64,000 nucleotides of DNA from Aidingimonas halophila (GTDB taxonomy: Bacteria; Pseudomonadota; Gammaproteobacteria; Pseudomonadales; Halomonadaceae): assembly GCF_900106955.1 (NCBI RefSeq), contig NZ_FNNI01000006.1, forward strand, positions 310,001 through 374,000. Reading direction: 5' to 3'. The notes beneath the pieces are model-generated. The model saw only the letters and a program-made list of their open reading frames with translations, searched no databases and had not been told where the DNA came from. A program made the position numbers and the translations under genes. Below, piece after piece: positions 10,988-19,181 of this stretch. The first letter of the stretch is position 1; every line of letters starts with the position of its first letter.

Positions 10988-11544
10988 GTCTCTCCTCCCT
11001 TCACGGTCTTCGCCGCTCGACTGGATATGGGATCAGCCTAGGCGGTTCAATCCATAAAAGCAATTCATGTTTTTTATGCTTTGGATTCAATATTGGAATA
11101 CACAATTCTCTTCCCATTCATATAGAACCCTTAGCGACAACCGCGAGGATGTCACGCTACCACCCGTCCGGGGGGACCGCCATGCCCTTAGCCTGGAAGA
11201 AACGAGCCAGGCAGGGGATGACGACACCAATGAGGGTGAAATAACCGAACAGATGGGAGACAGACATCAGATTTCCTGGCGAAAAGTCGGTCCAGTCATC
11301 AATTGGCCCTGTCAGGACTCAGTCAGGCACGCCGCGTTTCAATGCCTAGCGGCGCGCGGCGTTCTTCGACGAAAAAGCGCGCCACAGACCAGGCGAGCGA
11401 TACGGCTGTGCACCAGCAGGCCGGCGCAATACGAGGAAAAACCGAAATTCGTGCCAGTCGACACTTGCGTTACCGGTAACATCGTACGAAACTGCCTATC
11501 AAACAACAAATAGTGATCGAAGTAACCGGAGGACGCCAACGCTT
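10988..11544. promoter_or_regulatory. Divergent intergenic region, leuC / tctB
   Basis: 557 bases without a gene I can support. Nearest leuC is an AT-rich stretch with an imperfect dyad (AATCCATAAAAGCA at 11049-11062, TGCTTTGGATT at 11077-11087) and a near-palindrome ATTCAATATTGGAAT at 11085-11099. These are of the kind bound by LysR-type regulators, which control leuC in relatives, though no such gene is adjacent here. The middle part (about 11150-11460) shows no motif and no convincing reading frame. A perfect palindrome near tctB is listed separately. Confidence 0.5.
11469..11480. promoter_or_regulatory. Perfect 12-bp palindrome, LacI/GntR-type operator candidate
   Basis: GTTACCGGTAAC followed by AT is a perfect palindrome 64 bases before tctB. 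It matches the core of the E. coli gluconate repressor (LacI family) operator as I remember it. No LacI-family gene is in this window, so the regulator would act from elsewhere. This suggests repression of the tct transporter, possibly by a sugar-acid signal. Confidence 0.5.
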
Positions 11545-12024
11545 ATGTGGGGCATGAAGAGTCGGTATTGGCCCGAATTCGTATTCGGCATCGTCGGTGC
11601 AGCCGGCGCGGTATGGTTGTTGAACGAAGCGGCGAGTTTTCCGCCGCGCTCGAGCCTCTTTCCCACCGCCCTGCTGTGGTGCCTGCTGGCGGTGACGGCG
11701 ATCATGGCTATCCAGGCCGCCTACCGAGGGTGGCTCCGACGCGACGAAGCCGACGCCCCCGAAGCCAAGGCCGGTGGCCTGCTCGCACCCTCCGTGCTGC
11801 TGGCCGGCGCTGGCGTGACGCTCTCAGCTTTCGGCTTCTACATCACCGCGCCTCTGGTGATCTTCGCTTTTCACACCCTGCACGCCCATCGATCCGGTGA
11901 AGGCGCACTGGCCCGGCCCAGCTTGACGCGCGGCTTGTTGCTAGCGGCCCTCGCGACCCTGGTCATGTATCTGACTTTCGACGTGTTGATCGGCCTGCCG
12001 GCACCCTCGGGCACCTTGTTCTGA
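11545..12024 (+). CDS. Tripartite tricarboxylate transporter small membrane subunit (TctB family)
   Basis: 159 aa with about four hydrophobic segments (residues 9-26, 39-57, 79-106, 131-151) and the TctB pattern FPPRSSLFP near the N-terminus. TctB is the small integral subunit of secondary transporters that work with a periplasmic binding protein. A GGAGGA lies 11 bases before the ATG at 11545; the ATG at 11554 is an alternative. The order is tctB-tctC-tctA, whereas binding protein first is more usual. The substrate cannot be read from the sequence. Confidence 0.85.
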   Translation: MWGMKSRYWPEFVFGIVGAAGAVWLLNEAASFPPRSSLFPTALLWCLLAVTAIMAIQAAYRGWLRRDEADAPEAKAGGLLAPSVLLAGAGVTLSAFGFYITAPLVIFAFHTLHAHRSGEGALARPSLTRGLLLAALATLVMYLTFDVLIGLPAPSGTLF

Positions 12025-12109
12025 GGCGGTACGGCGGGTAACGCAACTGTTCGGCGCCAATCGATGCGCCGGATAACCACAACAAGAGCAAGATAGAGGA
12101 GCACAAACC

Positions 12110-13063
12110 ATGAAACGCACACTCGCATTATCGCTGATCACCCCCCTCGCCTTCACGGCGACCGGGGTCTTGGCGGAAAGCAACTACCCGAACCAGGACA
12201 TCACCATCATCGTGCCCTACAGTGCCGGCGGCAGCGGCGATACCGTGTCGCGCATCATCGCCGACCCGCTGTCGGATGAACTGGGCGTCGATGTCAACGT
12301 CGTCAACCGGCCGGGCGCCGGGGGCGAAGTGGGCATCACGGAAATGGCGAACGCCGATCCGGATGGTTACACCGTCGGCGTGTTCGGTTACCCGGACAAC
12401 TTCGTCGTGGAAAACACCCGCGATGTCGACTTCAACTCCGACGACGATCTGGAGTTCCTGGCCCAGTTCGACTCGACCCCCATGGGCATCTTCGCCAAGC
12501 CCAACGCAGCCTATGACGACCTGGATAGCCTGCGGGAATACGCCTCGGACAACCCCAACGCCCTGGTGATCGGTGAAAGCGGCGCACTTGGCCTGCTGAG
12601 CGCCCTGGCCTTCGAGTCCAACCTCGATGTCGAATTGACCGAGATCCGCTACGACGGTGGCGGCGACTTGATGAACGCCATCCTTGGCGAGCACATCGAC
12701 CTGGCCTCAACCTCTTCGATGAGCCACGATCCCATCGTTGATGGTGGTGGTACGCCGATCGCCTTCGCGGCAGCCGAGCGCATGGATATGTTCCCCGACG
12801 TTCCCACCATGAAGGAGCTCGGTGTCGACCAGGTCATGGAAGTCGGCCGTGTCATGGTGGTTCCCACCGGTGTTCCCGACGAAGTACGGGATACGCTGAC
12901 GGACGCGCTCGATGCCATTTCCACCAACGAGGAAATGATCGATACCTTCCTCGAGGCCGACCTGCCCTACAACTATCTGGGCTACGATGACATCAACGAG
13001 AAGGTCGAAACGTCCAATAAGCAGTTCCAGGAAGTGATCGACAACAACGCCGATCAGTTCTGA
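12110..13063 (+). CDS. TctC/Bug-family periplasmic substrate-binding protein
   Basis: Starts with a signal peptide (MKRTLALSLITPLAFTATG, cleavage probably after VLA, about residue 22), then NYPNQDITIIVPYSAGGSGD, the conserved start of the Bug fold. The motifs VNRPGAGGEVG and YTVGVFG are also typical. Length is 317 aa. GAGGAG lies just upstream of the ATG. The mature protein is strongly acidic, as expected for a halophile periplasm. Bug proteins bind carboxylates or other small acids; the ligand here is unknown. Partner of the flanking TctB and TctA. Confidence 0.9.
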   Translation: MKRTLALSLITPLAFTATGVLAESNYPNQDITIIVPYSAGGSGDTVSRIIADPLSDELGVDVNVVNRPGAGGEVGITEMANADPDGYTVGVFGYPDNFVVENTRDVDFNSDDDLEFLAQFDSTPMGIFAKPNAAYDDLDSLREYASDNPNALVIGESGALGLLSALAFESNLDVELTEIRYDGGGDLMNAILGEHIDLASTSSMSHDPIVDGGGTPIAFAAAERMDMFPDVPTMKELGVDQVMEVGRVMVVPTGVPDEVRDTLTDALDAISTNEEMIDTFLEADLPYNYLGYDDINEKVETSNKQFQEVIDNNADQF

Positions 13064-13082
13064 GGGAACGGGCCCGACCATC

Positions 13083-13107
13083 GAAAGGGGCCGCCAGGGC
13101 CCCTTTC
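13083..13107 (+). terminator. Hairpin between tctC and tctA
   Basis: Perfect 10-bp stem GAAAGGGGCC / GGCCCCTTTC with a 5-base loop, 20 bases after the tctC stop. No strong T-tract follows. Hairpins here often stabilise the binding-protein mRNA or cause partial termination, giving more binding protein than permease. Confidence 0.65.
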
Positions 13108-13138
13108 ACTTGTTGCGTTCTATCATGAGGACCATTCG

Positions 13139-14626
13139 ATGGATCTCTCTCTGTTGGGGCATCTGTTCACCCCCGCCGTCTTCCTGGCAGCCTTCGCTGG
13201 TGTGCTGATCGGTATTGTCGTCGGCGCCATCCCTGGCCTGAACGGGGCCGTGGGTATTTCACTGATGCTGCCGATGACCTTTGCCATGCCGCCGCAACTA
13301 GGCATTCTTCTGCTCGGCGGCATCTACATGGGATGCATGTACGGCGGATCGATCACCGCCATCCTGATCAACGTACCCGGCGATGTCGTCGCCGCACCCG
13401 CGGCCATGGAAGGCTATCCCCTCACCCGCCAGGGGCAGGCACGCAAAGCCCTCTATTATTCGATATTCTCCAGCATGATCGGCGGTACCGTCGGCGTGTT
13501 GGTGATGATCTTCTTCACCCCACCACTCGCCCGCTTCGCCTTGCAGTTCGGCCCGGCAGAGATGTTCTTCGTCTCCCTGTCGGGGCTGATCATTGTCGGG
13601 GCGCTCTCGGGCAGCATTCCCAAGTCGGCTTTCGCGGTATTGTTCGGCTTGTTGATCAGCACGGTGGGCATCGACCAGATCGCCGGAACCGACCGTTTCA
13701 CCTTCGGCGAGAATCAGCTGCGTTCGGGCATCTCGGTGGTCCCGGTCGTGCTGGGACTGTTCTGTATTGCCGAAATGCTGTCGGTTCTGGGCCGCCGGGA
13801 GACCGTCGAAGGTGGTTACCGCGACCAGGCCATCAAGCGGCGTACCGTCCTGTTTGACCTGATGCGTCACAAGATGCTTCTCGCCAAGGGCTCGGTCATC
13901 GGCACCATCATCGGCCTGTTGCCAGGCGTAGGCACCACGCTGGCGGTATTCATGTCCTATACCGAGGCCAAGCGCAGTTCCAAACACCCGGAAACCTTCG
14001 AAAAGGGCAATGTCGAGGGCATCGTCGCGGCCGAAAGCGCCAACAACGCCACTGTCGGCTCCGCCCTGGTACCCTTGCTGGCACTGGGCGTACCGGGCAG
14101 CCCCACCACGGCCATCATCGCCGGGGCCTTGGTCGTCCATGGGGTCATCCTGGGGCCTTCCCTGTTCCAGAACCGGCCCGACATCGCCTTCGTGTTCATC
14201 TATGGCATGTTGTTCACCGTTGTCGCCATGGCGCTGATCGGCGCTTACGGCATCAAGTATTTCTCCTACATCCTGAGGATCCGCACCGCCTATATCGTAC
14301 CCACCGTGCTGGTGCTATCGCTGTTCGGCGCCTATAGCCTGCGCAACAGCCTGTTCGATGTGTTCGTCGCCATCGTCATCGGCATTCTCGGCGCACTGTT
14401 CCGGCGTGTCGGCATCCCGCCGGCACCCATCATCATCGGTGTCGTGCTCGGGCCGCTCATCGAAACCAACCTGTCGCGGTCGATGCGCATCGCTGAAGCG
14501 CGCAGCCTGTCATTGCCGCAATACTTGTTCGACTCCGGCCTCTCCTGGGTGCTTTTCGGCATCGTGATCGTACTGTTGCTGATCGTCATCCAGATGCGGC
14601 GCAAGATGGCCGCCACGGAAGGGTAG
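13139..14626 (+). CDS. Tripartite tricarboxylate transporter large membrane subunit (TctA family)
   Basis: 495 aa with about 11-12 membrane segments. TctA signatures are present twice: GAIPGLNGAVGISLMLP near residues 28-44, and LLPGVGTTLAVFMSY near residue 260, plus GVPGSPTTAIIAGAL. It forms the transport channel with TctB and receives substrate from the TctC-type protein. It closes the tctBCA operon. A LysR gene begins 171 bases later and might control it. Confidence 0.93.
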   Translation: MDLSLLGHLFTPAVFLAAFAGVLIGIVVGAIPGLNGAVGISLMLPMTFAMPPQLGILLLGGIYMGCMYGGSITAILINVPGDVVAAPAAMEGYPLTRQGQARKALYYSIFSSMIGGTVGVLVMIFFTPPLARFALQFGPAEMFFVSLSGLIIVGALSGSIPKSAFAVLFGLLISTVGIDQIAGTDRFTFGENQLRSGISVVPVVLGLFCIAEMLSVLGRRETVEGGYRDQAIKRRTVLFDLMRHKMLLAKGSVIGTIIGLLPGVGTTLAVFMSYTEAKRSSKHPETFEKGNVEGIVAAESANNATVGSALVPLLALGVPGSPTTAIIAGALVVHGVILGPSLFQNRPDIAFVFIYGMLFTVVAMALIGAYGIKYFSYILRIRTAYIVPTVLVLSLFGAYSLRNSLFDVFVAIVIGILGALFRRVGIPPAPIIIGVVLGPLIETNLSRSMRIAEARSLSLPQYLFDSGLSWVLFGIVIVLLLIVIQMRRKMAATEG

Positions 14627-14797
14627 CGTCTCTGGAGGACGCCATACTGAGTTGCAAGCCTCACCTGGATCATCAGCCGGGCCGAGCGGCGTGGCCGCAT
14701 GGTCAATCGCGTCATCGGCGGCCCGGCCGAGCAGTTGCACGAACGCCATGACACCGACATGATCGAGCGAATACATTGCTGGACAAGACCTCATTCC

Positions 14798-15694
14798 ATG
14801 GACACACAAAGTCTACAAGCGTTTCTCAGCGTCGCCGACAACGGCTCCTTCTCGCTGGCCGGCGAGCAGTTACACCTGACTCAACCTGCCGTCAGCAAGC
14901 GCATCGCCACACTGGAGGATCAGGTCGGCACGAAGCTGTTCGATCGCATCGGCCGCCATGTCGCGTTGACCGAAGCCGGTCGCCTGCTGCTGCCACGGGC
15001 GCGCCAGATATTGATGATGGTCAATGACAGTCAGCGCGCCCTGTCGAACCTGTCAGGCGATGTCGTCGGCAGCCTGATCATGGCCACCAGCCATCACATC
15101 GGCCTGCACCGGTTACCGCCACTCCTCAAGGCATATACTCAAGCCCATCCGGAAGTCCGCATGGACATGCGCTTCCTTGACTCGGAACAGGCGTATCAGC
15201 AAGTGCTGGAGGGGGAGCTGGAAATCGCCGTCGTCACATTGGCCCCGGTCCCCGACCCTCACCTCACTGTCGTGCCCGTCTGGATAGACCGGCTGCGCTT
15301 CGTGTGCGGGCATGACCATCCGCTGGCCTTCCGCAACGACCTGGCATTATCAGCGCTGTCGGATTACGACGCCGTCCTGCCCGGTCACTTGACGTTTACA
15401 CGCGGGATTGTCGTCGACACCTTCGCCCGGGACGGCCTCAAGGTGAATGTCGCGTTGTCCACCAATTATCTGGAAACCCTCAAGATGATGGTCAATATCG
15501 GCCTGGGCTGGAGTGTATTGCCCGAGACGCTGATCGATGAGGAAGTCAAGGTCCTGCCGATCGAACACCGCCCCATCCAACGTCCGCTGGGTTATCTGGT
15601 GCACAAGAACCGTACCCTGTCGAATGCGGCCCGCTCGATGCTGACACTGCTGGATGAAGCGCGTGAGGAAATGGCCAGGTCCTGGTCTCTCTGA
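14798..15694 (+). CDS. LysR-family transcriptional regulator
   Basis: 298 aa. The N-terminal winged helix-turn-helix is MDTQSLQAFLSVADNGSF, followed by LTQPAVSKRIATLEDQVG; the rest is a periplasmic-binding-protein-like effector domain. The ATG at 14798 is chosen because the LysR homology begins exactly there; the open frame extends upstream to 14699 without similarity. It lies between the tctBCA operon and the Rieske cluster, on the same strand as both, so its target is uncertain: either could be controlled by it. The effector is unknown. Confidence 0.9.
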   Translation: MDTQSLQAFLSVADNGSFSLAGEQLHLTQPAVSKRIATLEDQVGTKLFDRIGRHVALTEAGRLLLPRARQILMMVNDSQRALSNLSGDVVGSLIMATSHHIGLHRLPPLLKAYTQAHPEVRMDMRFLDSEQAYQQVLEGELEIAVVTLAPVPDPHLTVVPVWIDRLRFVCGHDHPLAFRNDLALSALSDYDAVLPGHLTFTRGIVVDTFARDGLKVNVALSTNYLETLKMMVNIGLGWSVLPETLIDEEVKVLPIEHRPIQRPLGYLVHKNRTLSNAARSMLTLLDEAREEMARSWSL

Positions 15695-15904
15695 TGGAAT
15701 GTCGCTAAATATCATTCAGAAAAAGGATGGAATAGCGTTACAACGCTTAAAACTCCTTAAAATCTGATCAATAACGTCACAATAACGACGTTTAATATCA
15801 ATCATCATGGCATGCGATGTCCGAAAATCTCATGTCACCTGCATCGCAGCGCCCTAGCCTTGTGCAAAACGATCCAAAACGACTCGCTTGCATGAGGTGG
15901 CTCG
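15695..15904 (+). promoter_or_regulatory. Promoter region of the Rieske cluster with two inverted repeats
   Basis: AT-rich for this genome. It contains AGCGTT-AC-AACGCT (15734-15747, perfect 6-bp arms) and AACGTC-N8-GACGTT (15773-15792, perfect 6-bp arms). A ribosome site TGAGGTGG precedes the Rieske start. Candidate binding sites for the neighbouring LysR or the GlxA-type regulator; the assignment is inference. Confidence 0.5.
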
Positions 15905-17065
15905 ATGAACGAACGAACCGAACCGAGGTCCTGGGCGGCCCAGGACACGGAAAACGCACTGACACTCCCTTCCCGTTATTTTTACGACCCCCATCTTTTC
16001 GAGGCGGAGCGAGATCGTATCTTCATGGGGGCCTGGCACTTCGCCTGCCATGTCAATGAGCTTGCCGAGCCGGGCGCCTTCGTGGTGCGCGAGATCTTCG
16101 ACCAGAGCGTCATCGTGATGCGCGACCGCCAGGGCGAGCTGCATGCATTCCATAATGTCTGCCAGCACCGAGGCAACAAGCTGCTTACCGAGACGCGCGG
16201 CGTCCAGAAGGGTGTCATCCGCTGCGCCTATCACTCCTGGTGCTACGGGTTCGATGGCAGCCTACGCGCCGCGCCGCGCAGCGATCGCATCAAGGCTTTC
16301 AATGTCGATGACTATCATATTCCCCCGGTACGCCTGGAAGTCTTTGCTGGCGGCGCCTACTTCAATTTCGACCCCGACGCAACCGACATGCAGACGCTCT
16401 TCCCCGGGGCCGAAGATGCCATTCGAGACGCGATTCCCGACCTGGATGCCATGCAACTGGTCCAGGAGGATGACGTCATTGTCCCGGCCAACTGGAAGGT
16501 GATCATGGACAACTCCATCGAGGGGTATCACTTCCAGCTTTCCGGGCCGCATCACGTGGATCTCGCTTCCCTGATCGATTTCGACGGCTACGAACTGACG
16601 CATCATGACCACTGGTGGACTTATGGTGCTCCTCCCAATCCCGAAGCCAAGCAGGCTTATGGCGTGCCGCTGAATCGTCCGGTCGCTCGCGGTGACGGTT
16701 TCTTCAACATCGGTATCTGGCCGCACAACACGTTCTATCAGTTCCCGTTCTCGCAGTGCATGGGGACCTTCATGATCATTCCGCTCGATGCGGAGCGCTC
16801 GATCCTGCGTTTTGGATACTACAGTCCGCACGACACGCTGCCGGAAGTGACCAAGGCCAGCATGCAATGGATGAACGAGGAACTCGGTCCCGAGGATATC
16901 GACCTCAACGTCACCGTCCAGCAAGGATTGCACTCCCTGGGTTACGACCAGGGCCGCTACATGATCGACGAGGCGCGCAGTAACGAGAGCGAACATCTGG
17001 TGCTCCACTTCCACCGCCTCGTTCACCGTGCGCTGCATGGCCATGACGGGGACGCTACGGCATGA
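15905..17065 (+). CDS. Rieske-type ring-hydroxylating / quaternary-amine oxygenase, oxygenase component
   Basis: 386 aa. The Rieske [2Fe-2S] cluster ligands are C86-Q-H88 and C107-A-Y-H110. The catalytic domain has NWKVIMDNSIEGYHF, with Glu206 at the position that bridges the two metal centres in carnitine oxygenase CntA, then H209 and H216/H217 as probable iron ligands. The overall pattern and length are closest, from memory, to the CntA/GbcA group that oxidises carnitine or glycine betaine, rather than to aromatic dioxygenases. The spacing between the two iron His (six residues) is longer than the five-residue step in CntA, so the substrate may differ. Electrons probably come from the reductase encoded at 19182. 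No beta subunit is nearby, as expected for this group. Confidence 0.85.
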   Translation: MNERTEPRSWAAQDTENALTLPSRYFYDPHLFEAERDRIFMGAWHFACHVNELAEPGAFVVREIFDQSVIVMRDRQGELHAFHNVCQHRGNKLLTETRGVQKGVIRCAYHSWCYGFDGSLRAAPRSDRIKAFNVDDYHIPPVRLEVFAGGAYFNFDPDATDMQTLFPGAEDAIRDAIPDLDAMQLVQEDDVIVPANWKVIMDNSIEGYHFQLSGPHHVDLASLIDFDGYELTHHDHWWTYGAPPNPEAKQAYGVPLNRPVARGDGFFNIGIWPHNTFYQFPFSQCMGTFMIIPLDAERSILRFGYYSPHDTLPEVTKASMQWMNEELGPEDIDLNVTVQQGLHSLGYDQGRYMIDEARSNESEHLVLHFHRLVHRALHGHDGDATA

Positions 17066-17090
17066 CATTCACCGACAAGCGTGTTCTGTG

Positions 17091-17477
17091 ATGTCTCAGG
17101 TCGAGAGCGATATCGGCAATGACGACTGGATCGTCTTCCTCGGCTGGGAGCCGCACTGGATGAATGTCGACTTCGATATCCACTACCACGAAGACCCGGA
17201 GAACCTGTGGGGTGAAGCCAGCTCGGTCTCCTCGGTCGTGACCAGTGATTTCGCTGATGATCAGCCCAATGTCATTGCCTTCCTCGAGAACAGGATCATT
17301 CCCATCGAGGTACAGGACCAATGGGTTTACCGCTACAGCCGCCAGGATCGACCGCTCGAAACGGTGGCTGCCGAGTGGATCCGGAACCATCCGGATCAGG
17401 TAAACGAATGGCTCGAAGGCGTCACCACCGCTGATGGCCAGGAAAGCGCCCGGGCGGCGTACCAAGCCACATTGTGA
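17091..17477 (+). pseudogene. Orphan C-terminal lobe of a choline/glycine betaine ABC-type binding protein
   Basis: 128 codons from ATG 17091. The sequence WIVFLGWEPHWMN, then FADDQPNVIAFLEN and finally WLEGVTTADGQ, matches the last third of ChoX/OpuAC-type periplasmic binding proteins, including the Trp-containing loop that helps bind the trimethylammonium group. The signal peptide and the first two thirds are absent, no permease or ATPase gene is adjacent, and I see no ribosome site. It lies 25 bases after the Rieske stop and 27 bases before the GMC start. Most likely a truncated remnant, yet the frame is intact and its base use matches its neighbours, so a small retained ligand-binding protein cannot be excluded. 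Confidence 0.7.
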
Positions 17478-17504
17478 TTTTTGACAAGCATGCGGGAACA
17501 ACAC

Positions 17505-19169
17505 ATGACGGCGAGTGAATCGTACGACTACATTATCGTCGGAGCAGGGTCTGCCGGCTGCGTACTGGCCGAACGGCTGACTGCTGATGGCAAACATCGC
17601 GTGTTACTGCTAGAAGCCGGCCCCCGGGATCGTTCCTGGACCATCGACATGCCGGCTGCCATGGGGTCGGCCATCGACGGACCGCACTTCAACTGGCACT
17701 ACTGGTCCGGCCCTGAGCCTTACCTTGACGACCGTCGGATCGCCACGCCACGGGGCCGAACACTCGGTGGGTCCTCATCGATCAACGGCATGGTCTATAT
17801 TCGCGGCCATGCACGCGATTACGATGCCTGGGAGGAAGCCGGATGCAGCGGTTGGAGCTATCGCGAGGTACTTCCCTACTTCCAGCAGGCCGAAACGCAT
17901 AAACTCGGCGCGAACGCCTACCATGGTGACGACGGCCCGTTGCATGTCAGCCTCGGCCGACCAGACGACCCGCTGGCAAAAGCCTTTCTTCGCGCTGGAG
18001 AGGAAGCGGGTTATGCGGCCAGTGACGATCTCAATGGCTACCGCCAGGAAGGCTTTGGGCGTGTCGATCGGACCACTCGCGGCGGCAAGCGCTGGAGTAC
18101 GGCGCGCGGCTATCTGTCACGAGCCAGACGGCGCTCCAACCTGACAGTGGTGACTCATGCCCTGGCGCGCCGAGTCCTGGTGGGCGATAACGGCGCTGAC
18201 GGCATCGAGTACCGCCACAACGGTATACTCCATCACGTCCGGGCCAGTCGCGAAGTCATCCTGAGCGGCGGCGCCATCAATACCCCACAGCTGCTGCTGC
18301 TTTCCGGCATCGGTCCGACCGACGAACTGTCACGCTGGGATATCCCCTGCACACACGAACTTGCCGGCGTGGGCCGGCGACTGAGCGATCACCCCGACAC
18401 CGTCGTGGCCTACCGCTGTCAGCGCCCGGTGTCTCATGCCCCCTGGACGCATATGCCACGCAAATGGTGGTTGGGTATGCGCTGGTTCCTTGATCACAGC
18501 GGCCTTGCTGCCAGCAATCAGTTCGATGCCGGCGCCTTCATCCGTTCGCGGGCGGGCGTGGAACATCCCGATATCCAATTGACATTCATGTCGATGGCGG
18601 TCGAGCCGGGCACCACCGAGAGCTTGCGCGAACACGCCTTCCAGATTCACATCGACCTGATGCGCCCGACCAGCCTCGGCCGCATCCGCCTGAACTCCAC
18701 CGACCCTGCAAGGGCGCCGGAGATCGTTTTCAACTATCTCGCCACCGAACGCGACCGTACCGACATGCGTGCCGCCGTGCGTCTGGTCCGCGAAATCGTG
18801 TCCCAGCCCGCCTTCGACGGGCTACGGGGCGAGGAGATAACCCCGGGTACGTCGTGCCAGGATGATAATGCTCTGGATGCCTGGGCACGTCGCACCATGG
18901 AAACCGGTTATCACGCCGTCGGCACCTGCAAAATGGGAGCGTCGGATGATCCGGACGCCGTCGTCGATCCCCAGTTACGGGTTTACGGTCTCGAGGGACT
19001 CCGTGTCGTCGATGCATCGATCATGCCCCGGGTCGTCAGCGGTAACACCAACGCACCGACCATCATGATCGCCGAAAAGGCCAGTGACATGATCCTGGGC
19101 CAATCCCCACTACGGCCATCCGACGCTCCATTCTGGATTCATGCTGACTGGCAGAGTCAGCAACGCTGA
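17505..19169 (+). CDS. GMC-family FAD-dependent oxidoreductase (choline dehydrogenase-like)
   Basis: 554 aa. FAD-binding YDYIIVGAGSAGCVLAERL starts near residue 7; the GMC signatures GRTLGGSSSINGMVYIRG and SGGAINTPQLLLLSGIG follow; the C-terminal active-site region is ETGYHAVGTCKMG with the catalytic His. Oxidises a primary alcohol to an aldehyde, as BetA does for choline. It is distinct from canonical BetA by context: a Rieske oxygenase, its reductase and an aldehyde dehydrogenase are in the same operon, so its product probably feeds the dehydrogenase at 20188. The ATG at 17505 is chosen; 17490 is possible. The real substrate is unknown. Confidence 0.88.
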   Translation: MTASESYDYIIVGAGSAGCVLAERLTADGKHRVLLLEAGPRDRSWTIDMPAAMGSAIDGPHFNWHYWSGPEPYLDDRRIATPRGRTLGGSSSINGMVYIRGHARDYDAWEEAGCSGWSYREVLPYFQQAETHKLGANAYHGDDGPLHVSLGRPDDPLAKAFLRAGEEAGYAASDDLNGYRQEGFGRVDRTTRGGKRWSTARGYLSRARRRSNLTVVTHALARRVLVGDNGADGIEYRHNGILHHVRASREVILSGGAINTPQLLLLSGIGPTDELSRWDIPCTHELAGVGRRLSDHPDTVVAYRCQRPVSHAPWTHMPRKWWLGMRWFLDHSGLAASNQFDAGAFIRSRAGVEHPDIQLTFMSMAVEPGTTESLREHAFQIHIDLMRPTSLGRIRLNSTDPARAPEIVFNYLATERDRTDMRAAVRLVREIVSQPAFDGLRGEEITPGTSCQDDNALDAWARRTMETGYHAVGTCKMGASDDPDAVVDPQLRVYGLEGLRVVDASIMPRVVSGNTNAPTIMIAEKASDMILGQSPLRPSDAPFWIHADWQSQQR

Positions 19170-19181
19170 GGAGGTCATGCC

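Noticed and set aside
11101-11468. Short open frames in the leuC-tctB gap
   Set aside because: No ribosome sites, no recognisable products, and the amino-acid composition looks like translated non-coding DNA.
14627-14797. Possible gene remnant between tctA and LysR
   Set aside because: Coding-like base use, but the frame only joins the LysR gene upstream of its start and matches nothing I recognise.
17505-19169. Calling the GMC gene betA, with 20188 as betB, for choline-to-betaine synthesis
   Set aside because: No betI or betT nearby, and the pair is embedded with a Rieske oxygenase, reductase and aldolase, so a breakdown pathway is more likely.
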